Of a stretch of 64,000 nt of DNA, positions 28,841 to 37,546 are shown in pieces. A model generated the notes under the pieces. The model was not told the origin of the DNA. It ran no database searches and was given only the letters and a program-made list of their open reading frames with translations. The DNA is taken from assembly GCA_021773135.1 (NCBI GenBank), contig JAJFKP010000038.1:1-64000 (forward strand), written 5' to 3'. A program made the position numbers and the translations under genes. How positions within the stretch are numbered: the stretch's first letter is position 1; each line of letters begins with the position of its first letter. This stretch comes from Woeseiaceae bacterium (lineage in GTDB: Bacteria; Pseudomonadota; Gammaproteobacteria; Steroidobacterales; Woeseiaceae).

Positions 28841-29413
28841 ATGAAAATCATACTCAAAACCGTCATTTTAGTTCTTGCGATGTCCGGAATTGCTGGCTGC
28901 AGTGATGGCGGTTCATCCGGGGCGGTAAGCAAAGATTCTGCCAGTGACCCGGTTGGCAAGCCCGGGCCCGGGACAGGTGCATTCAGTAACGCGTCGCCCG
29001 GCAAACCGGGCGCCGCGGTCGAAATAAGCTACGAGGTTGTTGGCACTGCATTTGTCGGCGTGCCGGTCGCTGTCAATTTAAAGTTTGCTGCCGCGGGTGG
29101 CCCACTCGACGTGAAATTCAGCATCAATGATACGAGTGCAGTCCTGTTTCAGGATGGGCAGGTTGAGCAATTGCAGATCGTGGATCCAGGCGACGGCAGC
29201 GTGCATCAGATTACGGTCGTCCCGCAGCGCGAAGGACGCGTATACGTCAATGTGTCTGTCGAAGTGCCGGCAGACTTCGGGACGATGATTCGCTCCATCG
29301 CTATCCCGATAAACGTCGGTTCAGCCGTGAAGGAAATAACGATCAATGGTGAACTGCAACAAGGTCCGAACAATGAGACCGTTATCTCGATGCCGGCACA
29401 GGAATCCAACTAG
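28841..29413 (+). CDS. Small lipoprotein of unknown function
   Basis: A 190-residue lipoprotein: MKIILKTVILVLAMSGIAGC has a perfect lipobox with Cys20. A low-complexity Ser/Gly/Pro linker then leads into a beta-sandwich of about 130 residues (AFVGVPVAVNLKF and later EGRVYVNVSVEVP) resembling an Ig-like or CARDB-like fold. It begins 30 bases after the metalloprotease-like lipoprotein and is probably co-transcribed. It could be a partner, inhibitor or substrate of that protease (inference). It is followed by a candidate terminator. Confidence 0.75.
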   Translation: MKIILKTVILVLAMSGIAGCSDGGSSGAVSKDSASDPVGKPGPGTGAFSNASPGKPGAAVEISYEVVGTAFVGVPVAVNLKFAAAGGPLDVKFSINDTSAVLFQDGQVEQLQIVDPGDGSVHQITVVPQREGRVYVNVSVEVPADFGTMIRSIAIPINVGSAVKEITINGELQQGPNNETVISMPAQESN

Positions 29414-29427
29414 GCAAGCCTACTGAC

Positions 29428-29453
29428 GCCCGGGCGGCGACCCCGGCTTTTTG
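29428..29453 (+). terminator. Candidate rho-independent terminator after lipoprotein gene
   Basis: A GCCCGGG / CCCCGGC stem with one mismatch and a six-base loop is followed by TTTTT. It lies 15 bases after the stop of the lipoprotein gene and in the right direction to end the 27023-29413 transcript. Confidence 0.55.
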
Positions 29454-29543
29454 AACGGTTGTCCTGCATGGCAGGAACAAGCGGCCGCCAAAATCGCAGC
29501 GGCCGGCGACATTTCCATTATGTAAATCAATTTCTGTCAAATC

Positions 29544-29559
29544 TGGTTCGCGTATTGCG
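29544..29559 (+). promoter_or_regulatory. Possible sigma-54 -24/-12 promoter
   Basis: TGG at 29544 and TTGC at 29555 have the exact GG-to-GC spacing of RpoN promoters (TGG-N8-TTGC). The inner bases (ttcgcgta) differ from consensus CAC, so this is weak. It points at the GGDEF/EAL gene 245 bases downstream. An RpoN activator (GlrR) is encoded nearby. Confidence 0.2.
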
Positions 29560-29595
29560 CCAGGCCGGTTGCAAAATGTCGCCAGCTTTATTTTC

Positions 29596-29609
29596 GGGAA
29601 AATTTTCCC
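29596..29609. repeat. Perfect 14-base palindrome
   Basis: gggaaaattttccc is self-complementary over all 14 bases and sits in the AT-rich promoter region of the GGDEF/EAL gene. It could be an operator. No poly-T of the right spacing makes it a clear terminator. Confidence 0.35.
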
Positions 29610-29801
29610 AATTTATTTTTCAATATTAGAGCCACTTCACAGACGTTTTAGGCGGATGCGCATAATCTTTGCGGCAGACTGCTGCAAATGTGCCGAAATG
29701 CCATCGAATAGTGGTCAAGCCCAGTAAAACCGTACGCAAACTGAACACGCAACAAACGGAATTATGCGGCAAGGAAATTACGGCAATTTATCGGGGTAGC
29801 A

Positions 29802-32800
29802 ATGCATCGCGATCTGAGAAAGCAGATTACTGAGGCAACGGCGAAATCGGGCATCAACAAGCTTGACTTCATCGACCTGCTCAAATTGATCGACCAGCAT
29901 TATGACAAAATGGAGGCGACGATCTCCCAGTCCCTCAGCACCCAGACACTTTCCGTCTCGACGACTCCCATCGAATTCATTTTTGATAGCGTCACCGAAG
30001 CACTTTTGTCCGTAAGCGAAGAGGGCACGATTCGCAATTGCAACAAAGTATGTTCGCGTTATTTCGGGCTGGACAAGGACGCGCTGATTGGCTCGTCCAT
30101 CGTATCTATCCTGCCGGATTCGCAGGGCAAGACCTTGGCGGACTTCCTGCAACCGTTCCAATCCGATATCGAGGCTACTACCGCCGATTTCACGGGTGGC
30201 GAAGTGGTCGCTGCACGCTACGATGGCAGCGTATTTGATGCTGAGATTAATTCCAGCAGTCTTTTCGTTGACGATGAACGAGTATTTGTTATCAGCCTGC
30301 GCGATATTACGGGCCGGAAGAAGGCGGAAAAATCACTGAAAGAAAATGAGGAGCGTTATCGGGCGCTCGTCGAGAATGCGCCAGAAGCAATCGTCGTACT
30401 GGATGTAGACAGCAACCGTTTTGTGGATGCAAATGAAATTGCCTGTGAATTATTCAACCTGTCGCGTAAAAGATTGTTGAGTATCGGACCCAAAGCGATC
30501 AGTCCGACGATGCAGCCCGATGGATCACCCTCATTCGGCGTTAATCGTGGCTACATTAAACGAGCGCTTGCGGGTGAGCACCCTGTCTTCGAATGGACCC
30601 ACAAGAATTTTCATGGGGTCGAGTTTCCCTGCGAGGTTCGATTCAGTCAGCTGCCGTCACAGGATCGACAATTGATTCGCGTCAGCATTTCCGACATCGC
30701 TGAACGCAAGCGCAACGAGGAATTTACCTACGCCCAGAACAAGATTCTTGAAATGGTTGCCACCAATGCGCCCTGTGATCGCGCGCTGCGGTCGATCTGT
30801 CGCTGTATCGAGAAAATTGGCACCGGCTTGTCGGTTGCGGTCATGCGATTGGATGTGAAAAGCCAGACGCTATCGGTCGAGCAGGCACCAAACCTGCCGG
30901 ACCCGCTGAAACTTGCACTGGATTTTGTTTCGGTCAATGAAAACGGTGCCGCATGCGGGGCAGCAGTATTCGCCAACTCGCAAAAAATTGTGGAGGACAT
31001 CAAATCTGACGAGGCGTGGAAAGGCATCCAGTCGCTAGCCTCAAAGTTTGGCTTCAACGCAGCGTGGTCTTTTCCGTTGCACGGGCAAAAAGACAGGATA
31101 ATCGGCACGCTTGATCTCTACCTGGAGGAGTCAAGGCAACCGTCCACTGATGAGCTCGACAAGATTGGCCAAATGGTGAGATTGGCCGGGTTGGCCATCA
31201 AGAAACAAATCGATGAGGAAAAACTTAAGTCGAGCGAATCGCGCTATCGCGGGCTTTTCGAAAGCGTCGTAGATGGTGTTTACATCGCGTCGCGAGATGG
31301 TGACATTATTACTGTCAACCCGGCACTAGTGGAAATGCTCGGATATGACAGCGTCGAGGACCTGAAACAAGCGGGTCGAACAACGGTCCTGTACGTTAAC
31401 CCAATCGATCGAGAAAGGGTTTTTGCCCGGCTTGAGGCGCAGGGCGTGGTTAAAAACTTCGAGTACCGACTGCGACGGAAAGATGGTCGTGAAATTGTCG
31501 TTCTCGAAAATTCCCGCGCAATCTACGACGATGAAAACCAGGTTATTGCACATGAAGGTACGATCACCGATATAACGGAGAGAAAGGTTGCGGAAACGCG
31601 GGTTTTCGAAGAAAAGGAACGCGCCCAGGTAACGCTGCAATCAATTGGCGATGGCGTAATAACCACCGACGCTGATGGCAATGTTGATTACATCAATCCC
31701 GTCGCACAGGACCTCACCGGCTGGGACATGCGCAGCGCGCGCAATGAGTCGATTGAATCATTGATGACACTCATCAACGAGCATACGCGCGCTACCGTTG
31801 ACAACCCGGTTTCCCGGTGCCTGAAAGAAGGTCGTGTCGTTACGCTGGCGGAGAACTCGGTTCTAATCAACAAAGATGGCAATGAGGTGCCAATTCAGGA
31901 TTCAGCTGCGCCTATCCGCGATCGAATTGGAAACATCGTTGGTGCCGTGATGGTGTTTCATGACGTTAGCAAAGAGTCACGCCTGTTTCGTAAATTGTCC
32001 TACCAGGCATCTCACGACACGCTCACAGGCCTGATTAATCGGCGCGAGTTTGAGAATCGGCTGGTTGCAGCGCTCGATGATACACATGAAAACCCGGAAC
32101 ACTCCCACGCGCTCCTGTATCTCGATCTCGACCAGTTCAAGGTTGTTAACGATACGTTCGGCCATACTGCCGGTGATGAGCTACTTACACAGATAGCCGA
32201 ACTAGTGCAGAGCAACATCCGCTCGACGGATATCCTGGCACGACTTGGTGGAGATGAATTCGGAATTCTGCTGGAACGCTGTAATGAAGAACGTGCCATG
32301 GAAGTTGCAGAAGCGATTCGATGCGCCGTCGAAGATCACCGATTTCACTGGAAAGATGCATTCACGAGTGCGCGTTGCTCGATCGGCATCGTAATGGTTT
32401 CCAGGGAGTGCGACGATGTCGCCAGTATCATGAGTTTTGCTGACGTTGCTTGTTACTCCGCAAAGGATATGGGTCGTAACCAGATTCATTTATATCAGGA
32501 TAGCGACGCATCAACGCGACATGAAGAAATGAAATGGGTGTCGCGAATTACGAGTGCCGTTGAGGAAAATCGACTCGAACTGTTTTTCCAGCCTATCGTG
32601 GGAATTGGCAAGGAGAACGGTCATGCACGTGGTCACTATGAACTGTTGCTGCGAATGCGGGATGAGAAGGGTGAACTGGTTGGCCCCGATCAGTTTATTC
32701 CTGCTGCAGAGCGCTACAACCTGATGTCCACGCTCGATCGCTGGGTCATCCGCCAGGCGCTATCGCAGCTTGCAGATCGACGTTCGGGGTCCAATCGAGC

Positions 32801-33320
32801 TCATTTCACGCTGGCAATCAATCTGTCAGGAACGTCTCTGAGCGAAGACCGATTCCTCGGGTTCGTGATCGAAGAACTAGAGAAACAGAACCTGCCCGAG
32901 GGTGCGATATGTTTCGAAATCACTGAAACGGCGGCAATATCGAACCTGTCGCGAGTTATCCATTTTATGCAGGCGTTGAAGAAACTCGGTTGCAAGTTTT
33001 CCCTGGACGATTTCGGCAGTGGCCTCTCTTCATTTACCTATTTAAAAAATCTCCCTGTTGATTACCTTAAAATCGATGGCCAGTTTATTCAAAACGTTGC
33101 CGAGGACAGAGTCGACGAAAGCATGGTCAGAGCGATCAATCAGGTGGGGCAGGCGATGGGGATCGAAACCATCGCAGAACGCGTAGAGACGAAGGAAGTC
33201 CTTGATAAGCTTAGTGAATTGGGAGTCGCCTATGCGCAAGGCTACTACATCGCCAGACCGACGTCGGTCGAGACCTTCGAACCCTGGGCAAAGCCGGTGG
33301 CGTCATCGCGGCGAGCGTGA
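29802..33320 (+). CDS. PAS-PAS-GAF-PAS-PAS-GGDEF-EAL c-di-GMP enzyme
   Basis: A 1172-residue cytoplasmic signal protein without membrane segments. PAS domains lie at about 62-175 and 185-305, a GAF domain at about 325-470, and PAS domains at about 482-600 and 610-725. The GGDEF domain has an intact GGDEF at 816-820 and inhibitory site R807-x-x-D810. The EAL domain spans about 910-1160. The EAL signature is replaced by ELL (E947 in YELLLR), while INLSG, FEITETAAI, DDFGSG and YLKIDG keep the other catalytic positions. Both activities therefore look possible. It probably integrates several small-molecule or redox cues into c-di-GMP level, which may tune the EPS locus (inference). Confidence 0.93.
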   Translation: MHRDLRKQITEATAKSGINKLDFIDLLKLIDQHYDKMEATISQSLSTQTLSVSTTPIEFIFDSVTEALLSVSEEGTIRNCNKVCSRYFGLDKDALIGSSIVSILPDSQGKTLADFLQPFQSDIEATTADFTGGEVVAARYDGSVFDAEINSSSLFVDDERVFVISLRDITGRKKAEKSLKENEERYRALVENAPEAIVVLDVDSNRFVDANEIACELFNLSRKRLLSIGPKAISPTMQPDGSPSFGVNRGYIKRALAGEHPVFEWTHKNFHGVEFPCEVRFSQLPSQDRQLIRVSISDIAERKRNEEFTYAQNKILEMVATNAPCDRALRSICRCIEKIGTGLSVAVMRLDVKSQTLSVEQAPNLPDPLKLALDFVSVNENGAACGAAVFANSQKIVEDIKSDEAWKGIQSLASKFGFNAAWSFPLHGQKDRIIGTLDLYLEESRQPSTDELDKIGQMVRLAGLAIKKQIDEEKLKSSESRYRGLFESVVDGVYIASRDGDIITVNPALVEMLGYDSVEDLKQAGRTTVLYVNPIDRERVFARLEAQGVVKNFEYRLRRKDGREIVVLENSRAIYDDENQVIAHEGTITDITERKVAETRVFEEKERAQVTLQSIGDGVITTDADGNVDYINPVAQDLTGWDMRSARNESIESLMTLINEHTRATVDNPVSRCLKEGRVVTLAENSVLINKDGNEVPIQDSAAPIRDRIGNIVGAVMVFHDVSKESRLFRKLSYQASHDTLTGLINRREFENRLVAALDDTHENPEHSHALLYLDLDQFKVVNDTFGHTAGDELLTQIAELVQSNIRSTDILARLGGDEFGILLERCNEERAMEVAEAIRCAVEDHRFHWKDAFTSARCSIGIVMVSRECDDVASIMSFADVACYSAKDMGRNQIHLYQDSDASTRHEEMKWVSRITSAVEENRLELFFQPIVGIGKENGHARGHYELLLRMRDEKGELVGPDQFIPAAERYNLMSTLDRWVIRQALSQLADRRSGSNRAHFTLAINLSGTSLSEDRFLGFVIEELEKQNLPEGAICFEITETAAISNLSRVIHFMQALKKLGCKFSLDDFGSGLSSFTYLKNLPVDYLKIDGQFIQNVAEDRVDESMVRAINQVGQAMGIETIAERVETKEVLDKLSELGVAYAQGYYIARPTSVETFEPWAKPVASSRRA

Positions 33321-33410
33321 TCGATCAGGGTTCAACAATCCTTGTCCTGATCGCCGCAATGCCGGCTGTTGGGGTACACTTCCAGCGTAATAACAATTGC
33401 CAGATAAATT

Positions 33411-34244
33411 ATGCCCACAGAAGGCACTGACAACCGGTCAGCACCAGATGCGTTGCTGAACAAGAACGAGCCGCTGCCGTTCGTTACCCGCAACCCCGAT
33501 TCCACGCGCCCCATTTTGCTGGTCTGCGACCACGCGAGCAGGCTGTTTCCGAAATCGCTGGGTACGATGGGACTGGATCCGGGTGCCAGGCGCTGTCATC
33601 TCGCCTGGGACATTGGCGCCGGTGCATTAACGGAACATCTGGCCGAGAGCCTTGGAACGACAGCGGTTCTGTGCCAATACTCCCGTCTTGTAATCGACTG
33701 CAATCGGCAGTTGATGGATCCGGGCGCTTTTCTGGAGTTTGGCGATGGCGTTGTAATTCCCGGCAATCGTAATATTCAACAAGCAGATAAAGATCGCCGA
33801 GCGGAGGAAATCTACTGGCCCTACCATAACGGTATCCAGCATCAGCTGCAGCGCTTTGACGGGCTTGGCATTCAGCCAATCTTTGTTGCGATACATAGTT
33901 TCACGCCCGTAATGAACGGCAATTACCGACCATGTGAAATCGGGATTTTGTGGGATACTGATCGCGTAACGGCCGAGGTTTTTATTCACGATTTCCGGGA
34001 TGCGGGTTACGTTGTGGGTGACAACGAACCCTACTCAGGGAAAGCGCCTCAGGATTTCACGATTGATCATCACGCTGAAGCTGCCAATCTCTCGCATGTT
34101 GGCATCGAGATCAGGCAAGACCTGATTCATCACGGCTATGGCATTGAGAAAGTTGCTGAAACATTACACAAGATTCTTGAAAACTTGCCGGCGCGGATTG
34201 CGCCAATAAATATTGAGCCACAGAATCCCGGTCAAATAGCCTGA
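33411..34244 (+). CDS. N-formylglutamate amidohydrolase family protein
   Basis: A zinc hydrolase of the FGase (HutG2-like) family, which removes formyl or acyl groups from glutamate-like substrates. LLVCDHASRLFPKSLG gives the first metal His region. HLAWDIGAGALTEHLAESL, SRLVIDCNRQL and FVAIHSFTPVMNG follow as in the family. The length of 277 residues is typical. No hut genes are nearby. It is followed 24 bases later by a YbdK-type ligase, a recurrent pairing suggesting a shared gamma-glutamyl or amidated substrate rather than histidine breakdown. Confidence 0.88.
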   Translation: MPTEGTDNRSAPDALLNKNEPLPFVTRNPDSTRPILLVCDHASRLFPKSLGTMGLDPGARRCHLAWDIGAGALTEHLAESLGTTAVLCQYSRLVIDCNRQLMDPGAFLEFGDGVVIPGNRNIQQADKDRRAEEIYWPYHNGIQHQLQRFDGLGIQPIFVAIHSFTPVMNGNYRPCEIGILWDTDRVTAEVFIHDFRDAGYVVGDNEPYSGKAPQDFTIDHHAEAANLSHVGIEIRQDLIHHGYGIEKVAETLHKILENLPARIAPINIEPQNPGQIA

Positions 34245-34268
34245 CAGGAACATGGAAGGGCGTTTATC

Positions 34269-35405
34269 GTGCTAGTGAAAGAACCGAAATTTACGCTTGG
34301 TGTCGAAGAAGAATACCTACTGGTTGACAAGGAAACGCGCGAACTGGTGGTGGATCCACCTGAATCTTTGCTCAGCGAATGTGAGGAGCAGTTAGGCGGG
34401 CAGGTCACAACCGAATTGCTGCGCTCACAAATCGAGGTAGGCACAAAAGTCTGCAGTAACGTGAAGGAAGCGCGCGAGGACCTCGCCAAACTGCGAGGTT
34501 GCATCGTGTCCGTTGCGGACAGGCACGGAATCGCGCCCATCGCTGCATCGACCCATCCGTTCAGTCACTGGAGCGATCAAAAACACACGCCAAAAGACCG
34601 CTACGAATCTCTGACAGCCGAAATGCAGGGGGCAGCGCGTCGCCTCGTGATTTGTGGCATGCATGTCCACGTTGGCATTGAGGACGATTCGCTGCGGATC
34701 GACCTGATGAACCAGGCAGCGTATTTCCTGCCACACTTGCTGGCACTATCCTGCTCATCACCGTTCTGGAACGGCCGCGACACCGGGCTCAAGAGTTATC
34801 GATTGACGATTTTCGATGCTTTGCCGCGCACGGGTTTGCCCGAAAAATTCCAGAGTTACAACGAGTATGAAAGGCATGTTGATATTCTGGTCAATGCTGG
34901 CGTCATTCAGGATTCGACTAAGATCTGGTGGGACATGCGGCCCAGTGGCAGGTTTCCGACACTTGAGTCTCGTATTATGGATGTGTGTACGCGCCTCGAC
35001 GACACGATCTCCCTTACGGCACTGCTCGTTTGTATCATGCGCATGCTCTACCGCCTGCGAACGAAGAATCAGCGCTGGCGGACCTATACGCCCATGTTGG
35101 TCAACGAAAACAGATGGCGGGCGATGCGCTACAGTTTCGACGAGGGTCTCATTGATTTCGCGAAGGGTTCAATTATTCCATTTGGTCAATTGCTCGACGA
35201 GATTCTTGAATTGACCTATGAAGATGCTCGCGAACTAGATTGTGAAACGGAAGTCGCGTCGGTACGGGATATATTAAGCCGTGGAACCAGTGCGCATCGA
35301 CAACTGAAAGTACATGAACTGTCGCTGGCCGCCGGCAAAGATCAGCAGAGCGCGCTGCGGGCCGTGGTGGATACCCTAATCAGCGATACCCGCGACGGAA
35401 TCTGA
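34269..35405 (+). CDS. YbdK-type carboxylate-amine ligase (GCS2 family)
   Basis: ATP-dependent ligase of the glutamate-cysteine ligase type 2 family. It has FTLGVEEEYLLVDKETREL at the N-terminus (metal-binding Glu cluster), TELLRSQIEVGTKVC, and GMHVHVGI. Further along are RLTIFDALPRTGLP, MRPSGRFPTLESRIMDVC and NRWRAMRYSFDEG. The length of 378 residues matches YbdK. YbdK has weak glutamate-cysteine ligase activity in vitro, and the true substrate is generally unknown. GTG start. It is probably co-transcribed with the amidohydrolase upstream. Confidence 0.9.
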   Translation: MLVKEPKFTLGVEEEYLLVDKETRELVVDPPESLLSECEEQLGGQVTTELLRSQIEVGTKVCSNVKEAREDLAKLRGCIVSVADRHGIAPIAASTHPFSHWSDQKHTPKDRYESLTAEMQGAARRLVICGMHVHVGIEDDSLRIDLMNQAAYFLPHLLALSCSSPFWNGRDTGLKSYRLTIFDALPRTGLPEKFQSYNEYERHVDILVNAGVIQDSTKIWWDMRPSGRFPTLESRIMDVCTRLDDTISLTALLVCIMRMLYRLRTKNQRWRTYTPMLVNENRWRAMRYSFDEGLIDFAKGSIIPFGQLLDEILELTYEDARELDCETEVASVRDILSRGTSAHRQLKVHELSLAAGKDQQSALRAVVDTLISDTRDGI

Positions 35406-35568
35406 CTTGGCCTCGATCTGCTGCGTTTCCGCCGGTTGCTTCCTAAAAGCGTGATTTAGAACGCAAAAATCGTGGTTGGAATGCGCTATCTGTCGCATCA
35501 ATATCAGGCGGTCGTCGCTACTATGTGACAATGACCGCAACTAACACCTACCGCTTCGTATTGCCGCG

Positions 35569-37491
35569 ATGACTGGCCAGCTCACTGCCATTTTGCCGGC
35601 CGTATTTGCGTTTGCTGCGGTCGTCTATCTCTGGCTGGCGGTCAGAGTTGCGCGTGTATCAAGGGAAGCATCCAATAATTCAATTGCCTATTTTCTGTTT
35701 CTTATAGGGATGATGGTGGCAGGCAGCGCGTTTTCCTATAATACCAGTGACCAGAATTTGTTTGGCATCGGGCGAACCCTGACATTTTTTAGTGCAGGTT
35801 TTAGTCCGGTCGTTTTTTACTATATCTATCGCGAATTTACCGTTGGTAAGGCACATGGATTTGTGCTCGCGATGTTGTCGGTCATACCTGTCGTATCGAC
35901 CGGACTGGCAATGACCAACCCAATTCATCATCTCATCTGGACGGTTGTTGAGATTGACGGACAAGTCGGGTTTTCCGACGCCAGCAGTCATACCTGGTAT
36001 GCGCGTATTCATGCACCGTTTGCCTATGGGCTGTTTGGGTTCTCGATTATTGCGATGGCTGGCAGGTTGTCTACTATCGCTCGTGCGCACCGTCGGAAGC
36101 TGCTTCTACTAATCGTTTGTGCAATATTTCCCCTCGCTGTCAGCGTTGCGAGCACTGTATTCAAGATTGGTCCGGCGAATTTTCCGTTTACTTCCCTGAC
36201 GCTGGTATTGTTGCTGCCTTTATACGGCTGGGCGAGCGTGGCGCTGCGTGTCTATGAGTTCAGTCCGCTTGCATACCAGACGATGTTTGATCATGTGCGG
36301 GATCCGATTATCGTGCTGGACAAATCGCAGCGCATCATTAGCGCAAACAGCCCGGCGCAGGTACTGCTGAAAGCTGATGAAAACGAGCTGCTCGGCCAAA
36401 AGTTGTGGGAAGACCTCCCGGAGGCCCAGGCAATCCTCGATCACAGCAGGGATCGGGAGCTGACACAGACACTGCGTCTGCACGCAGATAAATATTACGA
36501 ACTGAACAGTACGCCACTCAAGGGCCCGTCAGGACAACACCAGGGTACGGTGGTTGTCTGCCGTGACGTAACGGAGAGAAAGCGTGTGCTGCGAGCGCTG
36601 GCGGATAGTGAGCACCTTATCCGATCACTTGTTGAACATTCTTCCAACGGAATCCTGCGCTTTGGACGTGAATCCGATGCCGATGGTGAACGGTTTCGCT
36701 GTATTTTTTCGAATCGTGCCGCCGAGCGATATTTGCAAAGCGACGGAGGAACGTCGGTTGGTATGCCTTTGGAGAAACTTGCACTGCTGGAGCCAGGAAG
36801 GCTGCAGGAGCATTTTTGTGAAGGCGAGCAAAAAAGGTCGAGCACCAGCTATGAAGTTCAGGTGCAGGTTGACGAGGACGAGATCTGGCTGCGAGTAGTT
36901 GGCGAGCCGGTGGGGTCAGATTTCTCAGTCACCTTGATTGATATCACGCAGCGAAAGCATAATGAATCCAAGATTCTCGCCGATGCGCTGCGTGATCCAT
37001 TAACCGGCATATTGAACCGGCGGGGCTTCGAAGAGCGCGCTGCCGAGTCAATTGCTGCCCATGAGACTGGGGCAGTTCTGTATCTTGATCTCAATCACTT
37101 CAAGTCAATTAACGATCGCTTTGGGCACCAGGCGGGCGATGCCCTGCTTAAAGCATTCGGACATCGACTCGAGTTTTGCCTGCGCCCCGAGGACATACTT
37201 GCGCGCCTGGGCGGTGACGAGTTCGCTATTGTATTGCCTGGTGTTTCGGTAGAAGACGCAATACATGTTGCGGAACGATTGGTCGACACCGCTTTTGAAG
37301 CCTACATAATTCAGGGGCAGGAGATTGAATGTTCTGCGAGTGTAGGAATTGCGCTGATGCCACAACACGGTGACGATTTGTGGCATCTCCTAAGCGTTGC
37401 CGATCAGGCGATGTATAAATCCAAAAACATCAGTAAAGAAGATGCAGCGAATGACAAGGCCGCCTACGTTGCTGCATCGATTGCGTCCTGA
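35569..37491 (+). CDS. 7TM-PAS-PAS-GGDEF diguanylate cyclase
   Basis: A membrane diguanylate cyclase. Seven hydrophobic helices fill residues 1-225 in the pattern of the histidine-kinase N-terminal 7TM sensor. A PAS domain at about 235-340 (HVRDPIIVLDKSQRI to VCRDVTERKR) and a second PAS-like segment to about 460 follow. The GGDEF domain has intact GGDEF at 548-552 and inhibitory site R539-x-x-D542. There is no EAL domain, so it should only make c-di-GMP. It is the second c-di-GMP enzyme within 8 kb. Confidence 0.92.
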   Translation: MTGQLTAILPAVFAFAAVVYLWLAVRVARVSREASNNSIAYFLFLIGMMVAGSAFSYNTSDQNLFGIGRTLTFFSAGFSPVVFYYIYREFTVGKAHGFVLAMLSVIPVVSTGLAMTNPIHHLIWTVVEIDGQVGFSDASSHTWYARIHAPFAYGLFGFSIIAMAGRLSTIARAHRRKLLLLIVCAIFPLAVSVASTVFKIGPANFPFTSLTLVLLLPLYGWASVALRVYEFSPLAYQTMFDHVRDPIIVLDKSQRIISANSPAQVLLKADENELLGQKLWEDLPEAQAILDHSRDRELTQTLRLHADKYYELNSTPLKGPSGQHQGTVVVCRDVTERKRVLRALADSEHLIRSLVEHSSNGILRFGRESDADGERFRCIFSNRAAERYLQSDGGTSVGMPLEKLALLEPGRLQEHFCEGEQKRSSTSYEVQVQVDEDEIWLRVVGEPVGSDFSVTLIDITQRKHNESKILADALRDPLTGILNRRGFEERAAESIAAHETGAVLYLDLNHFKSINDRFGHQAGDALLKAFGHRLEFCLRPEDILARLGGDEFAIVLPGVSVEDAIHVAERLVDTAFEAYIIQGQEIECSASVGIALMPQHGDDLWHLLSVADQAMYKSKNISKEDAANDKAAYVAASIAS

Positions 37492-37546
37492 ACATGCGCG
37501 GAATTATTCGTCAGGCAGGCGCCAATTGACTGATCCTACGCGTAGG

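Larger units (their letters stand above)
29414..29801. other. 388-base intergenic region before the GGDEF/EAL gene
   Basis: No gene seen. It holds a candidate terminator just after the lipoprotein gene, a sigma-54-like box at 29544-29558, and a perfect 14-base palindrome gggaaaattttccc at 29596-29609 in an AT-rich stretch. It should contain the promoter of the GGDEF/EAL gene at 29802. Confidence 0.4.

Noticed and set aside
33322-33353. cgatcagg / cctgatcg inverted repeat after the GGDEF/EAL gene
   Set aside because: Sixteen-base loop and no T-tract; could be chance.
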